Counted from the stretch's first letter, positions 1 to 6,052 are shown. The stretch is DNA of 58,524 bases from Acidobacteriota bacterium (GCA_028873575.1 JAGWHY010000007.1:1-58524), one strand, 5' to 3'. Numbers and translations are program-made. Notes: a model not told the origin generated them from the letters alone.

Positions 1-249
1 CCCCGTCCGTGCGGTAAGTCCGATCTGCCCAGTGGCGTGGCGTAGGCAGTAGCGATACTTTCCCCACGAGTGGGGAGCCATCGTGGTCTCCAATTCTCCG
101 AATTGGAAGGGGGGATGGGAGTTGAGCTCCGTTGCTTCAGCTCGCGCTTCTTCCAGGCGAGTGAGGAGATCGGGGGGAAGGACAGCGCGACCAGAGAGGT
201 AGAGGGCGTCTACACCAGACGACAGTTCCACGATCTCCGATACTTGCAT
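1..249 (-). CDS. N-terminal part of an unrecognised protein, cut by the left window edge
   Basis: An open frame runs leftward off the window from an ATG at 249, giving 83 codons (it begins MQVSEIVELSSGVDALY). An in-frame TAA lies 15 codons upstream, so this ATG is the first good start. A TATACT -10 box sits 7 nt before it (257-262), which implies a leaderless message. The stretch FGELETTMAPHSWGKYRYCL has the composition of a folded protein. From memory it resembles the N-terminus of plasmid or phage replication-type proteins common in Actinomycetota, but that is a recollection and not a search result. It follows the HTH-like gene at 284-670 by 34 bp on the same strand, so the two may be co-transcribed as well as separately promoted. 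Confidence 0.6.
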   Translation of the reverse strand, partial: MQVSEIVELSSGVDALYLSGRAVLPPDLLTRLEEARAEATELNSHPPFQFGELETTMAPHSWGKYRYCLRHATGQIGLTARTG

Positions 250-256
250 AATTGCG

Positions 257-262
257 AGTATA
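257..262 (-). promoter_or_regulatory. -10 box for the truncated left-edge gene
   Basis: TATACT is read on the minus strand, 7 nt before the ATG at 249. It lies in the 34-bp gap behind the upstream HTH-like gene. The spacing fits a transcript that starts at or next to the start codon. Confidence 0.4.
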
Positions 263-283
263 ACAACATCGATGTAATTCTGT

Positions 284-670
284 CTAGGGCTTTATCGGTG
301 GACGCCCAACTTTGATATCTGAGGATTCCCAATAGGCCTTGGGATCGATGGAGATACCGGGCATAACGAAGACGTCGGGGTGGTGCCCGGTCATCTTCCG
401 GAACCTCGCGACCTTGCGCCAGATAGTTGATTTGTGCATGCCGAACTCGACCAAACCGTCGAAGCCGCCGTAGAGGTGCCACATGACCCAAAAACCGATC
501 ATGTCCTCGACCATCTGGGTGCCAAGCGGTTCAAGCGCGTTAATCATGGCCGATTTCACAAATGGGGGAGTGCGCCGATCTACGGCCTTGACATACGCCT
601 TCCAAGCTTTTTTCGCGACACCATGACCTTCTGGCGAATCCATTGGGTCTGAACGGAAGTCAGGGACCAT
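284..670 (-). CDS. Hypothetical protein with helix-turn-helix-like region
   Basis: This is a 128-aa protein read leftward, starting at ATG 670. A TAGTAT -10 box lies 6 nt upstream (677-682), which suggests a leaderless message. Residues about 70-95 contain GGFDGLVEFGMHKSTIWRKV, which looks like a helix-turn-helix: a small-residue turn followed by a recognition helix beginning KSTIWRK. The protein is not recognised as a named family. It sits just upstream of the truncated gene at 1-249 on the same strand. A DNA-binding regulator or phage/plasmid accessory protein is plausible. The call that it is a real gene rests on its composition, its start context and the lack of a better overlapping frame. 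Confidence 0.6.
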   Translation of the reverse strand: MVPDFRSDPMDSPEGHGVAKKAWKAYVKAVDRRTPPFVKSAMINALEPLGTQMVEDMIGFWVMWHLYGGFDGLVEFGMHKSTIWRKVARFRKMTGHHPDVFVMPGISIDPKAYWESSDIKVGRPPIKP

Positions 671-676
671 ACTCGC

Positions 677-682
677 ATACTA
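677..682 (-). promoter_or_regulatory. -10 box for the HTH-like gene
   Basis: TAGTAT on the minus strand stands 6 nt before the ATG at 670. This is the spacing seen repeatedly in the window and it predicts a leaderless transcript. Confidence 0.4.
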
Positions 683-718
683 ACGAGTAGATAGTCGGCT
701 CTGTGTAACACTTCGGGT

Positions 719-1423
719 GTGGCGATTCTGTTTTCGAATACTTCAAACTTCCTGCAAGCGATTCTGGACTTCGTGACAGCATTTCTGGGTGTTGCCACAT
801 GGCGCATGGCAAAAGCAACCAAATCAATGCTGACAAAGGCTGACGATGAAATCGTGTTGGCGCAAGAACAAGTTCGAATTGCGGCACTTCAAGTTGACAT
901 CTCGCAGCAAAATGAAATCGCAGCTAGACAGCCCGTCATTGTCGCCGCCGTACCGGAAGATGCGCATGGCACTCGAGTGCATCGACGTGGAACCGACGGA
1001 GTTTCTTTCGCCCATTCGAATCCAGTTGGATCATCTTTTTATTCCCTGAGCGAGTCGGGCAATCGAATCGGGATCTACATCACACTTCGGAACGTCGGTC
1101 CAGGAATCGCCTTGATTCCTCTTGATTCGGGACTGCCAACTGTCACGGGCTCGATGAAGGGTGGTTTTCACGGCAACGGATTGCCGCAGCAATCGGCAGT
1201 TGCGCCCGGAGACACCTTTGAGGTTGTCTTCGATTTGCCTATTGACATGGTGGTTCCTAGTAGCACCAGTGGCTGGTCCACTGGAGTCACTCCAGCACTC
1301 GAATTTCTTATTTGGTACTCAGACTTAACCGGCATCACGGGAGCCGAAACTCGAATCATATTTTCAGATAACGAGAAAGGGCTTTTAACACCAGTGAAAA
1401 CCGAATTCACTCCGAATCGGTGA
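719..1423 (+). CDS. Hypothetical protein with N-terminal hydrophobic segment and coiled coil
   Basis: The protein is 234 aa from a GTG at 719. Residues about 8-30 are hydrophobic (FLQAILDFVTAFLGVATW) and may anchor it to the membrane. Residues about 35-68 are rich in Ala, Glu, Gln and Lys in a heptad-like pattern typical of a short coiled coil. The rest is rich in Gly, Ser, Thr and Val with phrases such as IYITLRNVGPGIA, which suggests a beta-sandwich domain. That layout is common in uncharacterised bacterial membrane proteins, and no function is assigned. Codon use is less GC-biased than in the housekeeping half of the window. The gene ends 35 bp before the first copy of a 36-bp repeat (1459-1494). 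Confidence 0.6.
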   Translation: MAILFSNTSNFLQAILDFVTAFLGVATWRMAKATKSMLTKADDEIVLAQEQVRIAALQVDISQQNEIAARQPVIVAAVPEDAHGTRVHRRGTDGVSFAHSNPVGSSFYSLSESGNRIGIYITLRNVGPGIALIPLDSGLPTVTGSMKGGFHGNGLPQQSAVAPGDTFEVVFDLPIDMVVPSSTSGWSTGVTPALEFLIWYSDLTGITGAETRIIFSDNEKGLLTPVKTEFTPNR

Positions 1424-1458
1424 GTATTGGGTGAATCGACAATGAAGTTTGGACCGTT

Positions 1459-1494
1459 GCAGTTTGCGGGTGCTGTGATACAGGGGACGCACCT
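1459..1494 (+). repeat. 36-bp intergenic repeat, copy 1
   Basis: This 36-bp stretch matches 6017-6052 at 28 of 36 positions without gaps. It starts with a shared block AGTTTGCGGGTGC and ends with CGCACCT. GGTGC near the start can pair with GCACC near the end, so it may form a small stem. It lies 35 bp after the stop of the 719-1423 gene. It is a different family from the two-hairpin repeats that follow. Function unknown. Confidence 0.55.
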
Positions 1495-1544
1495 ATCGCC
1501 ATCCGATGGCTATCCGCCCGTCGAACATCAAAATTTTAGACTCG

Positions 1545-1913
1545 TCAGTCGTTGAGCTCATGTGTCATTCGATAGAAACGCATGAAGTCTTGGTAGTCAG
1601 CCTCAAACCGCTCGCTTTGATATTTCCAAAGTTTGGCTCCTTTGATTTCAGCCCTCCATCGCGCCAACCAACCGCCTTTAACGGTCAACATGAGCATCAA
1701 GTGCGCGTCGGGGTGGGCTTCGTCTCGCAACACGCGGGCTTGGTTGTAGTCGGCTAAGCGGTTTTCCAGGTTCAGCATGTAATCCTCTTGTCGAATATCG
1801 GGTGCTTTTCCACACTTCAGATACCCGTATCCGGTCTGTGCAACGAACCACACATTGAAGAAATGCCTGACACGTGGAGTCATCTCACTCACTGGGAATC
1901 CTGCCCCATTCAT
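1545..1913 (-). CDS. Hypothetical protein
   Basis: This is a 122-aa protein read leftward from ATG 1913, with a purine-rich GAGAGGTGG about 8 nt upstream that could serve as a ribosome binding site. It is rich in aromatic and charged residues (for example WRAEIKGAKLWKYQSERFEADY) and has no obvious membrane segment or signal peptide. The family is not recognised. It lies between the 36-bp repeat and the first two-hairpin repeat, and may be cargo of the accessory region. It is supported mainly by its start context and protein-like composition. Confidence 0.5.
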   Translation of the reverse strand: MNGAGFPVSEMTPRVRHFFNVWFVAQTGYGYLKCGKAPDIRQEDYMLNLENRLADYNQARVLRDEAHPDAHLMLMLTVKGGWLARWRAEIKGAKLWKYQSERFEADYQDFMRFYRMTHELND

Positions 1914-2066
1914 TCAACGTCACCACCTCTCACCCCAACCTCAAATCGCAACTCGTGATCCCGCTGCATCAGCCGAATCCTATGTGCTTCTCACAATTTC
2001 GTCGAGTAACTTATACCGAACTTTCAGCAGCCCTATCCTTCATAAAAGTCCCATCCAGGATTGAAC

Positions 2067-2107
2067 TCGCCAGTCGGAGATTGTTGACGTCAGCTCTCCG
2101 ACACCAA
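2067..2107 (+). repeat. Two-hairpin intergenic repeat, copy 1 (variant)
   Basis: The copy begins TCGCCAGTCGGAGA and ends CTCTCCGACACCAAT. TCGGAGA can pair with TCTCCGA across a 14-nt loop. The shared blocks are CGCCAGT at the left and TCTCCGACACCA at the right. The left arm of the short 3' hairpin found in other copies (GTCGG) is changed here. A degenerate relative of this variant lies at 6755-6796. The 214-bp gap between the genes at 1545-1913 and 2128-2448 holds this repeat and nothing else that can be supported. Confidence 0.6.
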
Positions 2108-2127
2108 TCAGAATGAGTCCGTTGTGG

Positions 2128-2448
2128 TTAACAGCCGACTGCGTAATTGATCGCCGAGCAGACGCGGTGCATGACTTCCTCATCTACTCGACCAAGTGGC
2201 CCAGTGAGGGAACTCTGTAGAATCGTGTGAAGCCCGTCACAATTAATGACCGAATCTTGGTCGATTCCTGCTTCGTCGTGGTCGAAATCAACTTCTGCGG
2301 CAAGACCCCTTTTTGACGTTGAGATTTCGGCAACCGTAGCCAGACTTCGAACGTCGATCACTTCGGATCGCGTGACTATCAGAACGGGTCGGCGCTTCCC
2401 ACCGACCTCGGCCAACCAGACTTCGCCCCTCTTCACGGCTGGCCCCAC
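2128..2448 (-). CDS. mazF: MazF/PemK-family mRNA interferase toxin
   Basis: This is a 106-aa toxin of the MazF/PemK fold, a ribosome-independent endoribonuclease that cuts mRNA when released from its antitoxin. The N-terminal RGEVWLAEVGGKRRPVLIV is the hallmark strand-loop of the family, with the conserved RPVLIV. VDFDHDEAGIDQDSVINCD matches the segment that usually reads L-x-S-x-A-x-x-x-Q-I, and GRVDEEVMHRV is the C-terminal family helix. Its start overlaps the antitoxin gene by 16 bp. A GTG inside that overlap (giving VKRGEVW) is an alternative start. It is the only toxin in the array read opposite to the repeats. Target specificity cannot be read from the sequence. Confidence 0.88.
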   Translation of the reverse strand: MGPAVKRGEVWLAEVGGKRRPVLIVTRSEVIDVRSLATVAEISTSKRGLAAEVDFDHDEAGIDQDSVINCDGLHTILQSSLTGPLGRVDEEVMHRVCSAINYAVGC

Positions 2449-2642
2449 GCTTCAAGATCCGTCCAGTCGGATTCAGCTCTCTCAGGAAATTTTGTGTACG
2501 CCTCCCGGTCTGATTGTTCGAGAGCGGCACGGACAGCGTCGCTGACGCCCTGGCGTGCCGCAGCCGAGATGTTCACCCCGAGCCTGCGGGCGCGTTCAGC
2601 AAGATCTTCATCCAAAGTAAAGGTTGTACGTTGAGATGCCAT
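2433..2642 (-). CDS. CcdA/MazE-type antitoxin
   Basis: This 69-aa protein starts at ATG 2642, directly upstream of and overlapping mazF. The N-terminus MASQRTTFTLDEDLAERARR is a ribbon-helix-helix type DNA-binding segment of the CcdA-like antitoxins. The acidic C-terminus (ESDWTDLEAWGQP) is the expected toxin-wrapping tail. In such pairs the antitoxin neutralises the toxin and represses the operon. The promoter region holds ATCA-tatac-TGAT, a small inverted repeat over the -10 box, which fits self-repression. The family assignment is from the overall pattern, so CcdA-like and MazE-like are both acceptable labels. Confidence 0.8.
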   Translation of the reverse strand: MASQRTTFTLDEDLAERARRLGVNISAAARQGVSDAVRAALEQSDREAYTKFPERAESDWTDLEAWGQP

Positions 2643-2652
2643 ACCAAAATGC

Positions 2653-2668
2653 TATCAGTATATGATGT
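2653..2668 (-). promoter_or_regulatory. Promoter and candidate operator of the mazEF-like pair
   Basis: On the minus strand a TATACT -10 box (2657-2662) stands 14 nt before the antitoxin ATG. It sits inside an imperfect inverted repeat ATCA-tatac-TGAT, a good position for repression by the antitoxin. The 300-bp gap from 2643 to 2943 holds this promoter, one two-hairpin repeat (2761-2807) and the start region of the next gene. I see no further gene in it. Confidence 0.4.
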
Positions 2669-2760
2669 TAAAAACAGCATACGGAATCGAAAAGTTTTCC
2701 TATGGGCGCGGACGCTACCAATCCAGTTGAAAAGCGTGACGGAGATCCCTAATTTTTTAT

Positions 2761-2807
2761 CAGCCAGTGACTGGTATGAATTCTGCAGCGTCGGGTCTCC
2801 GACACCA
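2761..2807 (+). repeat. Two-hairpin intergenic repeat, copy 2
   Basis: The left part CCAGTGACTGG is an inverted repeat. The right part GTCGGGTCTCCGACACCA folds as a 5-bp stem (GTCGG/CCGAC) with a GTCT loop. It has the same orientation as the other copies and lies about 690 bp after copy 1. Confidence 0.7.
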
Positions 2808-2943
2808 GCAATGACCGGCGTCATCCAAAATTCAACCACGTTGAAGAAATACCGTTGTCGAAAGCAACTGTGGTTCCGTGACGTTGGTTCCTGCTCTTCA
2901 TCCCGATTTGGCGACATGTTCTTAGCCGTCTTCTGCGATACAA

Positions 2944-3327
2944 ATGAATATGCGAACTCGCATCGTCGTGACTACGCTCATCCTTCTTGCCGTTGGCGGA
3001 TCGATTGTGGTCGCGGCCAATTTGGTCAGATCTCCTGAGTACCACGCGTCCGTGCAGGGACAACTGCTCATTTCGGGTGGGCCTGCTCCAGGAACACCGC
3101 GACCATCTGAGGGTGAGGTTACGGCAACGAACGCAGTAGGTCAGTCGTATAAAGTCACCGTCCCCGCGACGGGGAAGTTCACTCTGCCTCTTCCGGCAGG
3201 AACGTACTCAATCACCGGCTCGTCACCTCAGTTTGGAAATGGTCAGTACAAATGTTCCGCGCCACGTGAAGTCATATTGTCAAATGGCATGTCGACTCAC
3301 GAGGATGTCTTTTGCTCCGAGAACTAG
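2944..3327 (+). CDS. Small secreted protein with carboxypeptidase-regulatory-like fold
   Basis: The 127-aa protein has an N-terminal hydrophobic segment (about residues 6-26, TRIVVTTLILLAVGGSIVVA) that acts as a signal peptide or anchor. The body is rich in Gly, Ser, Pro and Thr. The pattern VTVPATGKFTLPLPAGTYSITGSSP is typical of carboxypeptidase-regulatory-like beta-sandwich domains, where G-K-F-x-x-x-L-P-A-G-x-Y is the recurring signature. Two Cys near the C-terminus (KCSAP and VFCSE) could form a disulfide outside the cell. A second Met at 2950 is the better start if transcription begins just after the GATACA box at 2937-2942. It is the only gene between repeats 2 and 3. Function is unknown. 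Confidence 0.65.
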   Translation: MNMRTRIVVTTLILLAVGGSIVVAANLVRSPEYHASVQGQLLISGGPAPGTPRPSEGEVTATNAVGQSYKVTVPATGKFTLPLPAGTYSITGSSPQFGNGQYKCSAPREVILSNGMSTHEDVFCSEN

Positions 3328-3385
3328 CAACCGGTGTCACGTCGAGGTTTCCCAAGCTCTTCAAGCAGAGGTTCGAGGGTTTGGC

Positions 3386-3435
3386 AGCCGCCAATGCCGG
3401 GTGGCATTCCTGTCACGTCGGGTCTCCGACACCAA
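3386..3435 (+). repeat. Two-hairpin intergenic repeat, copy 3
   Basis: AATGCC-GGGT-GGCATT forms the left hairpin and GTCGG-GTCT-CCGAC the right one, followed by ACCAA. It begins 58 bp after the preceding stop codon and ends just before the relB-type promoter. It is the closest relative of copy 7: the two share most positions over 50 bp, including CATTCCTGTC and GTCGGGTCTCCGACACCAA. Confidence 0.75.
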
Positions 3436-3436
3436 G

Positions 3437-3467
3437 TTGTACAAATAAGTGCTTTATCTTGTACAAT
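3437..3467 (+). promoter_or_regulatory. Promoter with twin palindromic operators of the relBE/yefM-type pair
   Basis: The 8-bp palindrome TTGTACAA occurs twice, at 3437-3444 and 3459-3466, spaced 22 bp (two helical turns). The second overlaps a TACAAT -10 box (3462-3467) that lies 6 nt before the antitoxin ATG, so the message is likely leaderless. Two same-face operators over the promoter are what is expected for autoregulation by an antitoxin or toxin-antitoxin complex. Confidence 0.65.
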
Positions 3468-3473
3468 ACGGAC

Positions 3474-3722
3474 ATGAGCAAAATCTCGGTCAGCAAGGCA
3501 CGCGAAAAACTGTCAGAAGTCGTGGAGATGTCCCAGTCAGAGCCGGTGGTTCTCGAGCACTATGGGCGTCGAGCTGCGGTAGTAGTGAGTCCCGGGCATT
3601 ACGACGAGATGCTCGAAGCGTTTGAAGAGTCACAAGACGTTGCCGCATTCGACGCCGCGCTGGAAGAAGAAGGGGCCAACATTCCCTGGGATCAGGTAAA
3701 GATTGATCTCGGTTGGTCGTGA
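3474..3722 (+). CDS. Phd/YefM-family antitoxin
   Basis: The 82-aa antitoxin starts at ATG 3474. The frame is open upstream as far as 3312, but that extension would run through repeat 3 and the promoter, so the internal ATG is chosen. The start MSKISVSKAREKLSEVVEMS is the classic Phd/YefM N-terminal DNA-binding fold. EPVVLEHYGRRAAVVVSP is the conserved central strand pair, and the acidic tail (ALEEEGANIPWDQVKID) is the toxin-binding part. It overlaps the toxin by 4 bp (GTGA). It probably neutralises the RelE/ParE-like toxin and represses its own promoter. Confidence 0.88.
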   Translation: MSKISVSKAREKLSEVVEMSQSEPVVLEHYGRRAAVVVSPGHYDEMLEAFEESQDVAAFDAALEEEGANIPWDQVKIDLGWS

Positions 3723-3976
3723 GCGATTATCGAATTGAGTTTCGGCCCGCGGCCCTGCGAGAAATTCGAAAGATTGATCGCTCAACGCAACCGCGTATTC
3801 AAGGCGCCATTGCGCTACTCGCTCAAGACCCACGTCCGCCGGCGTCACGGCCCCTTCGGGGACGGCCTGGCTACCGGCTCAGGGTCGGCTATTATAGCAT
3901 CATTTACACGATTGATGACGGAGTGCTTTTGATCGTGGTCGTCACGGTTGGTCATCGACGTGACGTGTACCAATAG
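3719..3976 (+). CDS. RelE/ParE-family toxin
   Basis: The 85-aa toxin starts at GTG 3719 inside the antitoxin stop; a TTG two codons upstream is less likely. The pattern YRIEFRPAALREIRKID, then RPLRGRPGYRLRVGYYSIIYTIDD, then a C-terminal VVTVGHRRDVY is typical of the RelE superfamily. The basic R-x-R-V-G-x-Y-R/S strand and the terminal H-R-R-x-x-x-Y are usually catalytic residues for ribosome-dependent mRNA cleavage. The final Tyr and the Arg residues are present, so the protein looks intact. A ParE-like gyrase poison cannot be excluded from sequence alone. Confidence 0.9.
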   Translation: MSDYRIEFRPAALREIRKIDRSTQPRIQGAIALLAQDPRPPASRPLRGRPGYRLRVGYYSIIYTIDDGVLLIVVVTVGHRRDVYQ

Positions 3977-4023
3977 CCACGTTTGGACTTCAACGAGTCA
4001 TCGTTGATTGACGAAATGAAGAA

Positions 4024-4072
4024 GACGCCAGTGTCTGGTACCAGATCTGGGGTGTCGTGTCTCCGACACCAA
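4024..4072 (+). repeat. Two-hairpin intergenic repeat, copy 4
   Basis: The left part CCAGTGTCTGG and TCTGGTACCAGA are inverted repeats. The right part GGTGTCG-TGTCT-CCGACACC pairs over about 7 bp, the longest right stem of the set. It begins 47 bp after the RelE-type stop and ends 21 bp before the next start. Confidence 0.7.
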
Positions 4073-4078
4073 TTATCT

Positions 4079-4084
4079 GATAAT
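4079..4084 (+). promoter_or_regulatory. -10 box of the phd-vapC pair
   Basis: GATAAT lies 8 nt before the GTG start at 4093 and within a directly repeated block (ATCTGATAATCTGAT), a possible operator half-site pair. The message would be leaderless. Confidence 0.45.
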
Positions 4085-4092
4085 CTGATTTC

Positions 4093-4335
4093 GTGACTGA
4101 AATTAGCGCCACCAATGCGGCGAGAAACTTCGCGGAATTACTCGATGCCGTCGAGCATCATGGGGAGCGCATCACTATCGTGCGCCGTGGCAAGCCGATT
4201 GCGCATCTTGAGCCTGTAGTGAGCGGGCACGGCTCCGGGGTAAAGGACCTATTAAAGAGGCATAGTCCCGATCGTAATTGGGCGACAAGCTTGGGGGAGA
4301 CTCGAGCACTGAGCATGTCAAAGGATCGCTTCTGA
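4093..4335 (+). CDS. Phd/YefM-family antitoxin (VapB partner)
   Basis: This is an 80-aa antitoxin from GTG 4093. MTEISATNAARNFAELLDAVEHHGERITIVRRGKPIAHLEP is a full Phd/YefM domain: the N-terminal strand, the helix with R-N-F-x-E-L-L-D, and the strand I-x-I-x-R-x-G-K-P-x-A. The C-terminal part (about residues 50-80) is the toxin-binding tail. It overlaps the downstream PIN toxin. Antitoxins of this family pair with several toxin types, and the neighbour shows this one pairs with a VapC-like PIN nuclease. Confidence 0.9.
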   Translation: MTEISATNAARNFAELLDAVEHHGERITIVRRGKPIAHLEPVVSGHGSGVKDLLKRHSPDRNWATSLGETRALSMSKDRF

Positions 4336-4730
4336 GGCGATTAATTCTCGACACGACGTTTTTGATCGACGCTCAGCGCGCAACCATTGACCTTGACGAA
4401 GTAATCAGTGATGACGATGACGTCGCGATTGCGGCGGTTACCGTGGCCGAAATGCGCGTGGGAGTTGAACTCGCCAAGGGGAAGACTCGTACCTCACGAG
4501 AAGCACTCTTAGATGAAGTCCTGGTGGAAATTCCCGTACTCGACTACACCATCGACGTCGCTCAATCTCACGCGGCGTTACTTGTCGAGGTGCGCCGCCA
4601 GGGTCGCCCACGGGGAGCGCATGACCTCATCATTGCCGCGACTGCTCTGTCGACCGCACGAATTGTTGTATCGGCCGACCGTTCGGCATTCGAAGGACTG
4701 CCCGGTGTCGCGGTACTCAACTATCGCTAG
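4278..4730 (+). CDS. vapC: VapC-family PIN-domain RNase toxin
   Basis: The PIN core begins RRLILDTTFLIDAQRA around residue 20, with the first catalytic Asp in LILDT. A second acidic residue lies in VAEMRVGVE, and the third/fourth pair is in RPRGAHDLIIAATAL and VVSADRSAFEGLPG. All expected acidic metal ligands are present. VapC enzymes cut specific tRNA or rRNA sites. The start is unclear. The TTG at 4278 gives 150 aa with an unusual N-terminus that overlaps the antitoxin by 58 bp, while family-like length would begin near 4332, where only CTG is available (overlapping the antitoxin TGA). The stop is followed almost directly by repeat 5. Confidence 0.88.
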   Translation: MGDKLGGDSSTEHVKGSLLRRLILDTTFLIDAQRATIDLDEVISDDDDVAIAAVTVAEMRVGVELAKGKTRTSREALLDEVLVEIPVLDYTIDVAQSHAALLVEVRRQGRPRGAHDLIIAATALSTARIVVSADRSAFEGLPGVAVLNYR

Positions 4731-4731
4731 A

Positions 4732-4775
4732 TAGCCGCCAGTCTGGGTTTGTGGGCTCCGGCTCTCCGACACCAG
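4732..4775 (+). repeat. Two-hairpin intergenic repeat, copy 5 (variant)
   Basis: It begins 1 bp after the vapC stop. CCAGTCTGG is the left inverted repeat. The right part ends GGCTCTCCGACACCA, so the 5' arm of the right hairpin is diverged as in copy 1, but the terminal block is conserved. Its position, tight behind a stop codon and before a new promoter, is the same as for copy 6. Confidence 0.65.
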
Positions 4776-4780
4776 GCTCT

Positions 4781-4809
4781 TTGTTGAATCGGGAGTTCGG
4801 TCGTATAGT
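4781..4809 (+). promoter_or_regulatory. Promoter of the secreted propeller-like gene
   Basis: TTGTTG at 4781-4786, a 17-bp spacer, and TATAGT at 4804-4809 make a good vegetative-type promoter. The ATG at 4818 follows 8 nt after the -10 box, so the transcript is probably leaderless. It begins 5 bp after repeat 5, so this unit carries its own promoter. Confidence 0.6.
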
Positions 4810-4817
4810 TCCGGTTA

Positions 4818-5903
4818 ATGCGCCGGATAAGACGTTTGTTGATGTCATTCGTCGCACTGGCATCTGTACTTGTCGCTATTTTTACCCCAAGGGGTCCGGA
4901 GTCGGGTGCTCACGCTTTAAGCGCGCCTCACGGAACGAAAGCGCTCTTTACTGTGGTGAAGAAGTTGAGCTTTGGCGCCTGCGGCCCTGAGCCGAGTATC
5001 GACGCGGTGGACAAGTCGTCGATTTTCCTTACCGGGACGTTCAGTTGCGGCAAAGTTACTCCGGCAGATTTGATACGGGTGAATCGCGCGAACTTCAAAG
5101 TTGTCGCACGTGCGAAGCTCCCAAGTGTCACGAGTGTCGCGTATGGCGACGGCTCGCTATGGTGGGCGACAGGAGCACCGCTCGGTAATGCCGGAACAAC
5201 ATTGACTCCGGGTGATGGGCGACTTCTACTCAGGGTGAACCCAACGAACTTGAAAATTACCGGACGATTCAAACTCCCAGGACCGACCGAACTTGTGGCG
5301 ATCGCTCGCGACAATCTTTGGGTGGCGACACAGACAAGTCTGTATCGCCTGGATCCAACGAATGGTGCAATTTTGGCTTCGGTCCACCTCGGTTTCTATC
5401 CAGCGGCATTAGCAGCGTCGTACGACGGCTCGTGGCTCTACGCACTCGGTGGGACGAATTCCGGACGCCATCTAAACGTAACTGCCTTCTCGTCGGTCTC
5501 TGGACGACTCCTAGGTACTCGCAGTAGTTCGAACTTCAGTTCTGGACCGTTCGCCGTCGTGCGTAAAGGAGTGTGGGTTCCTGTGCAAAGCACGGTGACG
5601 AAGTCAACGACGATGCGACTCTTCAGAGGTCGAGCATTGACACCGAGTTCGTCGTTGGGAGGATTCACATTTGATACCAACGCGTACGTGGGAGGTGGCA
5701 TCCTTTGGCTTATTGATGCCGGCGGCGTTGGCCCGACAGAGTGTGCCAGCCCGGTTAATGGGGTTGTACGAGCTCGTGGTGGCCCGGTCGGAGTCGAATA
5801 CGGCGCAATGGCTTTTGACGATGGCAGTACTTACATTCTCCGAACGATGGGTCTCAATCAGTCTCTCCTTCAAATTGCTCCGGCAGCTCGATGCTCTCGA
5901 TGA
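4818..5903 (+). CDS. Secreted beta-propeller-like protein
   Basis: The protein is 361 aa. An N-terminal signal (RRIRRLLMSFVALASVLVAIF, about residues 3-24) is followed by repeated blade-like segments such as TSVAYGDGSLWWATGAPLG, VAIARDNLWVATQTSLYRLDP and LAASYDGSWLYALGG. The recurring pattern hydrophobic-x-D-G-S-L-W-W-A/V-T is that of YVTN/NHL or PQQ-like propellers. Two Cys pairs (ACGPE/FSCGK and TECAS/ARCSR) could be disulfides. No catalytic signature is seen, so a binding role is more likely. It is the only gene between repeats 5 and 6 and ends directly at repeat 6. Confidence 0.75.
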   Translation: MRRIRRLLMSFVALASVLVAIFTPRGPESGAHALSAPHGTKALFTVVKKLSFGACGPEPSIDAVDKSSIFLTGTFSCGKVTPADLIRVNRANFKVVARAKLPSVTSVAYGDGSLWWATGAPLGNAGTTLTPGDGRLLLRVNPTNLKITGRFKLPGPTELVAIARDNLWVATQTSLYRLDPTNGAILASVHLGFYPAALAASYDGSWLYALGGTNSGRHLNVTAFSSVSGRLLGTRSSSNFSSGPFAVVRKGVWVPVQSTVTKSTTMRLFRGRALTPSSSLGGFTFDTNAYVGGGILWLIDAGGVGPTECASPVNGVVRARGGPVGVEYGAMAFDDGSTYILRTMGLNQSLLQIAPAARCSR

Positions 5904-5954
5904 GAGTCGCCATTGATTGGCACCAGACCTGTTAGGTCGGATCTCCGACACCAA
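5904..5954 (+). repeat. Two-hairpin intergenic repeat, copy 6
   Basis: It starts at the base after the preceding stop codon. CCATTGATTGG is the left imperfect inverted repeat, and GTCGG-ATCT-CCGAC followed by ACCAA is the right hairpin. The orientation matches the other copies. Confidence 0.72.
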
Positions 5955-6016
5955 CATCTTCCAACAGACTCGTTAGTGGGCGACTTTAACGTTCCCAGCG
6001 CGGCGATCAAGGGGAT

Positions 6017-6052
6017 GTAGTTTGCGGGTGCCGCGAAAGATGAGGCGCACCT
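6017..6052 (+). repeat. 36-bp intergenic repeat, copy 2
   Basis: It matches 1459-1494 at 28 of 36 ungapped positions, with AGTTTGCGGGTGC at the left and CGCACCT at the right. It lies between two-hairpin copy 6 and the next gene, 77 bp before the GTG at 6129. Confidence 0.55.

Noticed and set aside
70-315. 81-codon plus-strand open frame at the left edge
   Set aside because: The minus-strand frame over the same stretch has protein-like composition, an upstream in-frame stop and a -10 box; the plus-strand frame has none of these.
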